Source: Flavihumibacter fluminis (GTDB lineage: Bacteria; Bacteroidota; Bacteroidia; Chitinophagales; Chitinophagaceae). From it: DNA of 64,000 nucleotides. The stretch's first letter is position 1. Each line of letters opens with the position of its first letter. Below, piece after piece: positions 58,112-64,000 of the stretch. The DNA lies in assembly GCF_021491375.1 (NCBI RefSeq), contig NZ_JAKEVY010000002.1, forward strand, positions 248,001 to 312,000. Direction: 5' to 3'. The notes under the pieces were generated by a model. That model saw only the letters and a list, made by a program, of their open reading frames with translations. It did not search any database and was not told the DNA's origin. A program made the position numbers and the translations under genes.

Positions 58112-60871
58112 ATGAAGGATTTTTCGTATATAACCAATTCGTCTCCAGCCTTTATTGAATCACTTTACCAGGATTTTGTAAAAGATCCGGCTTCGGTTGA
58201 TCCCGAGCTTCGGAAGTTTTTTGAAGGTTTTGACTTTGCAGTAGAACAGGGCCATGTAAATGGAAAGGAACAGGCGGTTTCAGGGGGAGCTACAACTCCC
58301 GGATTACCTGCTGATCTGGATATCAAAAAGGAGATTGCGGCTTATCGCATGATCCTGGGGTACCGGAACAAGGGACACCTGATTGCTAAAACCAACCCTA
58401 TTCGTACACGCCGCGATCGTGGTGCCAACCTGGATCTGGGCTTTTTTGGTTTTACAGAGGCAGACCTGGACAGACAGTTTTATGCTGGCAACAGGGTGGG
58501 GCTTGGCACAACCAGCTTGCGGAATATCCTGGCTCACCTCGAAAAATCTTATGCGTCTAAAGTAGGTATTGAATTCAAATACATCAGCGACCAGGGTAAG
58601 GTAGACTTCCTGACCAATGCAATGGAAAAGGATTTTCATAAACCCCTGACGGTAAAGCAGGAAGAGCGAATCCTGGAAAAACTCAACCAGGGAGTAATCT
58701 TCGAGAAATTCCTTCATACCAAATATATCGGGCAGAAACGCTTTTCACTGGAAGGAGGAGAAACTACTATTGCCGCCCTGGATGCCATTATCAATACTGC
58801 TGGTTCTTTAGGGGTTCAGGAAGTGGTAATCGGAATGGCACACCGGGGCCGTCTGAATGTACTTGCCAATATCATGGGTAAAACCTATGAACATATCTTC
58901 AGTGAGTTTGAGGGAACCGCAGTAATGGACCAGACCATGGGTAGTGGAGATGTTAAATACCATATGGGATACAGTTCCGATGTGCAAACGCCCGATGGTA
59001 AAACAGTGCACCTGAAACTGGCACCCAATCCTTCCCACCTCGAAGCTGTTGATCCGGTAGTAGTTGGATTTGCCCGCGCTAAAGCGGATGTACTATATGG
59101 AAGTGAGTACGATAAAATTCTTCCGATCTTAATTCATGGTGATGCTTCCATAGCCGGACAGGGAATCGTGTATGAAGTATTGCAGATGAGCAAACTGGAA
59201 GGCTATAACACGGGTGGTACCATCCATTTTGTAATAAATAACCAGATTGGTTTTACTACTGATTTTGATGAGGCAAGAAGTTCGGATTACTGTACTTCTC
59301 TTGCCGCAACTGTGCAGGCACCGGTACTTCATGTAAATGGTGATGATGCGGAAGCAGTAGTGAAATGTGTAGAAATTGCCACCCGTTACCGCCAGCAGTT
59401 CAACCAGGACATCTTCATTGATATGGTTTGTTATCGCAAACATGGTCACAATGAAGGCGATGATCCGAAATTCACCCAGCCTGGTTTATATGCGTTGATT
59501 GATAAACATCCTAATCCGCGTGAAGTATATGTTACCCACCTGCTGGAAAGCGGAGATACAGATGCAAGGCAGATGGCCCAGGAAATGGAAAAGAAATTCT
59601 GGAGTGATCTGCAGGATCGCCTGGATGAGGTGAAACAAAATCCACTTCCCTATAAATACCAGTTGCCTGAGAAGGCCTGGAGAAGTTTACGTCGGGCAAC
59701 TGAAGATGATTTTCATGCATCGCCCGTAACTGCTATCAGCAATGCGGATTTTGATTTATTATTTGAACAGTTAATGCAATGGCCTGATGACTTTAAGCCA
59801 CTTAAAAAAGTGGATAAGATCATCCAGGACAAAGTGAAATTATACCAGGAAGAAGGAAAAATAGATTGGGCTACCGGTGAATTACTCGCTTATGCATCCC
59901 TGTTATTACAGGGGCATGACGTGCGGATGAGTGGCCAGGATGTTCGCAGAGGCACTTTCAGTCATCGCCACGCAGTATTGAGAGATGAAGAAACGAATAA
60001 GGCCTACAATCGCTTGAGCAGAATTCCCGGTGCAAATGGACAATTCCGGATTTATAACTCTCTGCTGAGTGAATATGGCGTGCTGGGTTTTGAATATGGT
60101 TATGCGATGGCCAATCCGCTTAGCCTGGTAATCTGGGAAGCACAGTTTGGAGATTTCTGTAACGGTGCCCAAACCATGATTGATCAGTTCATCGCAGCTG
60201 GTGAACAGAAATGGAACCGCATGAATGGGGTAGTATTATTATTGCCTCATGGATACGAAGGGCAGGGACCAGAGCATAGTTCTGCGCGGATGGAACGCTT
60301 CCTGCAGATGTGTGCAGAGTTGAACATGGTGATTACCAATATTACAACAGCTTCCAACTTCTTCCATGCATTGAGAAGGCAGATCACCTGGCCTTTCCGC
60401 AAGCCTATGATCAATTTCTCTCCAAAAGCGAACCTGCGTTTGCCGGATACCTATTCAACGAAAGCCGATTTCACTACAGGCTCTTTCAAAGAAGTAATTG
60501 ATGATGCATCAGTTGAAAATGCAGGTGCCATTCGAAAAGTATTGTTCTGCAGTGGTAAAGTGTATTTTGATCTGGCTGCCAAAAAGCAGAAGGAAGGAGT
60601 GAAAGACGTAGCGCTGGTTCGGGTAGAACAATTGTATCCGTTGCCTCAAAAACAATTGGATGAATTGTATCAGAAATACAATAAAGCAACCTGGTTCTGG
60701 GTGCAGGAAGAACCATTGAATATGGGAGCAGCTTCTTTCCTTAAAATGAACCTGGCTACCATTAATTTTGGAGTGATCAGTCGCCAGCCAAGTGCATCTA
60801 CCGCTACCGGTTATGCGAAAGTGCATGCACAGGAACAGGCGGAGATTATTGAAACAGCTTTTTCGATATAG
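58112..60871 (+). CDS. sucA: 2-oxoglutarate dehydrogenase E1 (thiamine diphosphate-dependent)
   Basis: The product is 919 residues from the ATG at 58112 (MKDFSYITN), chosen because the family begins here; an upstream extension lacks homology. It decarboxylates 2-oxoglutarate in the TCA cycle and passes the succinyl group to E2. Features: an N-terminal S-L-Y-x-x-F helix for complex assembly, G-M-A-H-R-G-R-L-N-V-L-A-N at ~250, the thiamine diphosphate-binding region with V-N-N-Q-I-G-F-T-T, R-K-H-G-H-N-E-G-D-D-P at ~450, and a C-terminal transketolase-like half. The E2 gene follows after 39 bp; E3 is not in the window. Confidence 0.96.
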   Translation: MKDFSYITNSSPAFIESLYQDFVKDPASVDPELRKFFEGFDFAVEQGHVNGKEQAVSGGATTPGLPADLDIKKEIAAYRMILGYRNKGHLIAKTNPIRTRRDRGANLDLGFFGFTEADLDRQFYAGNRVGLGTTSLRNILAHLEKSYASKVGIEFKYISDQGKVDFLTNAMEKDFHKPLTVKQEERILEKLNQGVIFEKFLHTKYIGQKRFSLEGGETTIAALDAIINTAGSLGVQEVVIGMAHRGRLNVLANIMGKTYEHIFSEFEGTAVMDQTMGSGDVKYHMGYSSDVQTPDGKTVHLKLAPNPSHLEAVDPVVVGFARAKADVLYGSEYDKILPILIHGDASIAGQGIVYEVLQMSKLEGYNTGGTIHFVINNQIGFTTDFDEARSSDYCTSLAATVQAPVLHVNGDDAEAVVKCVEIATRYRQQFNQDIFIDMVCYRKHGHNEGDDPKFTQPGLYALIDKHPNPREVYVTHLLESGDTDARQMAQEMEKKFWSDLQDRLDEVKQNPLPYKYQLPEKAWRSLRRATEDDFHASPVTAISNADFDLLFEQLMQWPDDFKPLKKVDKIIQDKVKLYQEEGKIDWATGELLAYASLLLQGHDVRMSGQDVRRGTFSHRHAVLRDEETNKAYNRLSRIPGANGQFRIYNSLLSEYGVLGFEYGYAMANPLSLVIWEAQFGDFCNGAQTMIDQFIAAGEQKWNRMNGVVLLLPHGYEGQGPEHSSARMERFLQMCAELNMVITNITTASNFFHALRRQITWPFRKPMINFSPKANLRLPDTYSTKADFTTGSFKEVIDDASVENAGAIRKVLFCSGKVYFDLAAKKQKEGVKDVALVRVEQLYPLPQKQLDELYQKYNKATWFWVQEEPLNMGAASFLKMNLATINFGVISRQPSASTATGYAKVHAQEQAEIIETAFSI

Positions 60872-60910
60872 GAGGTGAATGAATAAAATTATTACTTTGA
60901 ATTTTGATTT

Positions 60911-62461
60911 ATGATAGATATAAAAGTTCCGACAGTTGGGGAGTCTATAACAGAAGTAACGCTTATCAAGTGGTTAAAACCAAATGGTAGTTATGTTCAC
61001 CGGGATGAAGTAATTGCCGAACTGGAAAGTGAAAAAGCGACCTTTGAACTCAATGCAGAACAGGCAGGTATCCTGGTTACCAAAGCAGCTGAAGGTGATA
61101 CCATCAAAATCGGAGATGTGGTTGCATCCATTGATGAAACTGCTGTAGCGCCTGCAGGTAATGCCCCGGCAGCTAAAGCAGAAGAGCCCGCAAAGCCAGC
61201 TGCAGCACCTGCTGAAGCAGCTCCTGCAAAAGCTGTTGGAAAAGGTATCATTGAAATGAAAGTGCCAACTGTTGGTGAATCTATCACAGAAGTGACCCTG
61301 GTTAAATGGTTGAAGAAAGAAGGTGACCTGGTTCAGCGCGATGAAGTGCTGTGTGAACTGGAAAGTGAAAAAGCGACCTTTGAACTGAATGCAGAAGATG
61401 CTGGTCAACTCAGTCAGAAAGCCAAAGAAGGCGATGTAATCAAAATTGGAGATCCAATCGCTTCCATTAATACGGATGTGGCTGTTCCTACTACTGCCAC
61501 ACAGCCTGCTGCTACTGCAGCTAAACCTGCCGCACAGCCTGCTGCCACCAATGCACCGGTTACTGCTGTTCCCAATGATGTTAAAGCAACTCCGGTTGCT
61601 GCAGCTATTATTGCTGATAAAAAAATTGATCCCAAATCGGTACCTGCCAGCGGTAGCGGTGGCAAGATCCTTAAGAATGATGTGCTGGAAGCACTGAATA
61701 ATCCGGGCCGTAAACCCGGTGCTGAACTCTTCACCCGCAATGAAAAGCGGGAAAAGATGAGCAACCTGCGTAAGACCATTTCCCGCCGCCTGGTTGAAGC
61801 TAAGAATACAACCGCCATGCTTACCACTTTCAATGAAGTGGACATGGGGCCAGTTATGGCTTTAAGAGCTCAGTATAAAGACAAGTTCAAGGAAAAGCAT
61901 GGTGTGAACCTTGGCTTCATGAGCTTCTTCACCAAGGCTGTTTGTTTTGCCCTGCAGGAATGGCCTGCTGTGAATGCTTACATTGATGGAGACTCCATCG
62001 TTTACCATGATTATTGTGATATTTCCATTGCAGTTTCTGCACCAAAAGGACTGGTAGTACCGGTTATCCGGAATGCAGAAAGTATGGGTATGGCTGATAT
62101 CGAGAAAAAAGTTGTGGAGCTCGCAACCAAGGCCCGTGATAATAAACTCACCATAGAAGAAATGACAGGTGGTACGTTCACGATCACCAATGGAGGTGTG
62201 TTTGGTTCACTCATGAGTACACCTATCATCAATATTCCGCAGTCAGCCATTCTGGGTATGCATAAGATTGAAGATCGCCCCATGGCAGTAAACGGTCAGG
62301 TGGTAATCAAGCCCATGATGTACCTGGCGCTTAGCTATGACCACCGCATTATTGATGGTCGTGAATCTGTAGGGTTCCTGGTTCGGGTGAAAGAATTGCT
62401 GGAAAAACCTGAACAACTGCTGTTCGGTAAGGATCCTGTCAAGACCTTGCTGGAACTCTGA
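60911..62461 (+). CDS. sucB: 2-oxoglutarate dehydrogenase E2 with two lipoyl domains
   Basis: The product is 516 residues. Two biotinyl-lipoyl domains, at about 1-77 and 113-189, each carry the lipoylated Lys in E-S-E-K-A-T-F-E (Lys42 and Lys154), joined by Ala/Pro-rich linkers. An E1/E3-binding domain follows (~222-262), then the CATase domain with the catalytic D-H-R-I-I-D-G at 477-483. It transfers the succinyl group to CoA. Typical enterobacterial E2o has one lipoyl domain. The two lipoyl copies are offset by 112 codons and nearly identical at DNA level around the lysine. TGATG overlap with the methyltransferase gene. Confidence 0.95.
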   Translation: MIDIKVPTVGESITEVTLIKWLKPNGSYVHRDEVIAELESEKATFELNAEQAGILVTKAAEGDTIKIGDVVASIDETAVAPAGNAPAAKAEEPAKPAAAPAEAAPAKAVGKGIIEMKVPTVGESITEVTLVKWLKKEGDLVQRDEVLCELESEKATFELNAEDAGQLSQKAKEGDVIKIGDPIASINTDVAVPTTATQPAATAAKPAAQPAATNAPVTAVPNDVKATPVAAAIIADKKIDPKSVPASGSGGKILKNDVLEALNNPGRKPGAELFTRNEKREKMSNLRKTISRRLVEAKNTTAMLTTFNEVDMGPVMALRAQYKDKFKEKHGVNLGFMSFFTKAVCFALQEWPAVNAYIDGDSIVYHDYCDISIAVSAPKGLVVPVIRNAESMGMADIEKKVVELATKARDNKLTIEEMTGGTFTITNGGVFGSLMSTPIINIPQSAILGMHKIEDRPMAVNGQVVIKPMMYLALSYDHRIIDGRESVGFLVRVKELLEKPEQLLFGKDPVKTLLEL

Positions 62462-63663
62462 TGTTTGCCCGTGCACATCTGGTAGTTGCATTGCAACTTG
62501 TTCAGGGCTACACTGGTGATATCCCTTTTGTACACCATCTCAAACAGTATTTTTCAACGCATAAAAAACATGGCTCGCGCGATCGTAAACAGATCGCGCA
62601 GCTTTGTTATTGCTGGTTCCGGTTGGGTCATGCACTCAAACACCTGGAACCGGCTGACCGGATGATAGCCGGGCTCTTTCTCTGTTCAAAAGACCCCAAT
62701 GGTTTGTTGCAGTCTTTGCATGAGGAATGGAATGAAAAAACAACGCTTCCGACAGAAGCTAAACTTGCGTTGATTGATCCTGAAAACAGTCTTTCACTTG
62801 CCGCATTTGCTTCAGCGCTATTCCCTTTGCAGTCGGCATTAAGTGCCGGCATAGATGCCACAGCGTTTGCCTGTTCACATCTTGAACAGCCTGATTTATT
62901 TATCCGTATTCGTCCGGCATACCTGGAGTCGGTTCAGAAAAAACTGAGCAAGGCCGGTGTTCCCTTTATTATGGAAACCATTGATGGTTGCAGGCTTCCG
63001 AATGGATTTAAGGTTGAAGAATTGTTCCGTTTGAACCAGGAACTGGTGGTGCAGGACCTGAATTCACAACGTGCGGGTGCGATGGTGGAGGAAATAGTCG
63101 GCAGTCTGCGTCAACAGGAAGACCTGGCTATCTGGGATGCCTGTGCCGCCAGCGGAGGTAAATCCATTTTTGTGTTTGACCGGTTACCTGGCGCCCGACT
63201 AACAGTGTCCGACATACGTAGTTCTATTTTACAGAATTTATACCAGCGTTTCCGCCAGGCGGGACTTTATTCATATTATGGCTTTGTGGCTGATTTATCT
63301 GATCCGGCCAAAGCAGGAGAGGAGTACAGGAAGCTGGCACTGCAACAGCTGATCCTTGCTGATCTTCCCTGCACCGGTAGCGGTACCTGGAGCCGGACGC
63401 CGGAACAGCTCTGTTTCTTTGATCCTGGTGCTATTGATAACTATGCTGCCTTACAGAAAAAAATCCTTTCATTGCTCATTCCCAAACTGGCAGATGGAGG
63501 CTACTTACTCTACATTACCTGCTCTGTATTTAGTAAGGAAAATGAAGCGAATATCAACTGGCTGCTGGAAACCTATCCGCTTCAATGTTTAAAAATGCAG
63601 ACGCTGAATGGCTATTCGGAAAAGGCGGACTCCATGTTCGCGGCATTACTGCAAAAGTTGTAG
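62461..63663 (+). CDS. RsmB/NOP2-type RNA cytosine-C5 methyltransferase
   Basis: The product is 400 residues. The N-terminal ~130 residues are helical as in RsmB (NusB-like fold). The C-terminal SAM-dependent domain shows D-A-C-A-A-S-G-G-K (motif I) at ~222-230, D-L-P-C-T-G-S-G-T-W (motif IV Cys) at ~300-309, and Y-I-T-C-S-V-F (motif VI Cys) at ~344-350, the two Cys residues needed for m5C. Target is probably 16S rRNA; the position is not known from sequence. Starts in a TGATG overlap with sucB. Confidence 0.9.
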   Translation: MFARAHLVVALQLVQGYTGDIPFVHHLKQYFSTHKKHGSRDRKQIAQLCYCWFRLGHALKHLEPADRMIAGLFLCSKDPNGLLQSLHEEWNEKTTLPTEAKLALIDPENSLSLAAFASALFPLQSALSAGIDATAFACSHLEQPDLFIRIRPAYLESVQKKLSKAGVPFIMETIDGCRLPNGFKVEELFRLNQELVVQDLNSQRAGAMVEEIVGSLRQQEDLAIWDACAASGGKSIFVFDRLPGARLTVSDIRSSILQNLYQRFRQAGLYSYYGFVADLSDPAKAGEEYRKLALQQLILADLPCTGSGTWSRTPEQLCFFDPGAIDNYAALQKKILSLLIPKLADGGYLLYITCSVFSKENEANINWLLETYPLQCLKMQTLNGYSEKADSMFAALLQKL

Positions 63664-63672
63664 GTTTATAGG

Positions 63673-64000
63673 ATGAGAAATCGTCTGTTCTTCTGCGTTA
63701 TTTTACTTGTCTGTTTTGCATTTTCCCTTCAGGCCGCAACGGTGGATACATTGCTGACCCGCAGTGTGTCCATGAAGAAGGATATCAAAGCGGTGGTAAT
63801 CAAACCGGCTGGTTATGAAACCGGAAAACGGTTTCCGGTAGTTTATCTTTTACATGGTTACAGTGATAATTATCGTGGCTGGATTGAAAAAGTGCCTGTT
63901 ATAAAAGAAGATGCGGACCGCTATAATGTCCTGATTGTTTGTCCGGATGGCGGTTACAGCAGCTGGTACTGGAACAGCCCTGTTGATCCTGCTTTTCAAT
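63673..64000 (+). CDS. Exported esterase (alpha/beta hydrolase), 3' end outside window
   Basis: The visible 109 residues start MRNRLFF with a signal peptide ending near Q-A-A. Then R-S-V-S-M-K-K-D-I, F-P-V-V-Y-L-L-H-G-Y-S (oxyanion-hole region) and V-C-P-D-G-G-Y-S-S-W-Y match the esterase D/Fes-like family of alpha/beta hydrolases. The catalytic Ser and the rest lie beyond base 64000. It starts 10 bp after the methyltransferase stop, and is probably in the same transcript. Confidence 0.85.
   Translation, partial: MRNRLFFCVILLVCFAFSLQAATVDTLLTRSVSMKKDIKAVVIKPAGYETGKRFPVVYLLHGYSDNYRGWIEKVPVIKEDADRYNVLIVCPDGGYSSWYWNSPVDPAFQ

Noticed and set aside
1-64000. tRNA or rRNA genes
   Set aside because: No cloverleaf with CCA-proximal conserved GTTCRA arms and no rRNA core sequence was recognised by eye on either strand; a covariance-model scan was not possible.

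Overview
The window looks like chromosome from a member of the Bacteroidota, most likely the Chitinophagia/Chitinophagaceae. The evidence is protein content: a DUF6728 protein beside lpxB and surE, a FecR-type membrane regulator, LytS/LytTR two-component genes, head-GIN and YwqK-like exported proteins, a GH110 galactosidase, an MlaE/F/D set, and a ligase-associated DNA repair operon. Start codons are mostly preceded by A-rich leaders rather than strong Shine-Dalgarno sites, as is usual in this phylum. I see no rRNA, tRNA, insertion sequence or CRISPR array. The lineage is inferred from gene content only.

Region 1 (1-8.6 kb) is accessory DNA. It carries a HipA-like kinase/DUF3037/DUF488 set, two AT-rich orphan genes, and a self-contained locus at about 3.4-7.9 kb. 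That locus has a long regulatory region with helically phased repeats; four small genes (two paralogous proteins with an Ig-like C-terminus around a holin-sized membrane protein, then a DUF5675 protein); a terminator; a second repeat pair; and three regulators (AraC, FecR-like, stand-alone LytTR). The repeat cores resemble LytTR boxes, so the locus may be a self-regulated effector cassette. I consider it the best candidate for an undescribed system. An MntA antitoxin with a broken HepT toxin follows.

Region 2 (8.6-29.8 kb) holds a GH110 galactosidase, a TlpA-like membrane protein, a DoxX/YceI/oxidoreductase operon, two Crp/Fnr regulators around an OsmC-ferredoxin fusion, an ACR3 arsenite exporter, a membrane glycosyltransferase, a CPBP protease operon, a molybdenum hydroxylase (two subunits), a decayed DUF1349 gene, a beta-helical surface protein and an S41 protease/LytS/LytTR operon. 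Region 3 (29.8-41.1 kb) is envelope-oriented: Rrf2, a membrane hydrolase, MlaD/F/E, Na/Pi symporter, phospholipase D-type synthase, porin, DUF6728, LpxB and SurE.

Region 4 (41.1-51.4 kb) starts with 546 bp of intergenic DNA containing heptamer repeats, a purine tract and a second 11-bp phased array. Next come a LexA-like self-cleaving repressor with an apparent operator, a histone-deacetylase-family enzyme with PdeM, and the ligase-associated exonuclease/ligase/helicase operon, which has a dihaem cytochrome c inserted in it. Region 5 (51.4-64 kb) is core metabolism: a periplasmic binding protein, GuaA, envelope proteins, an M14 peptidase, ribosomal protein S20, 2-oxoglutarate dehydrogenase E1 and a double-lipoyl E2, an RsmB-type methyltransferase, and an esterase cut by the window end.
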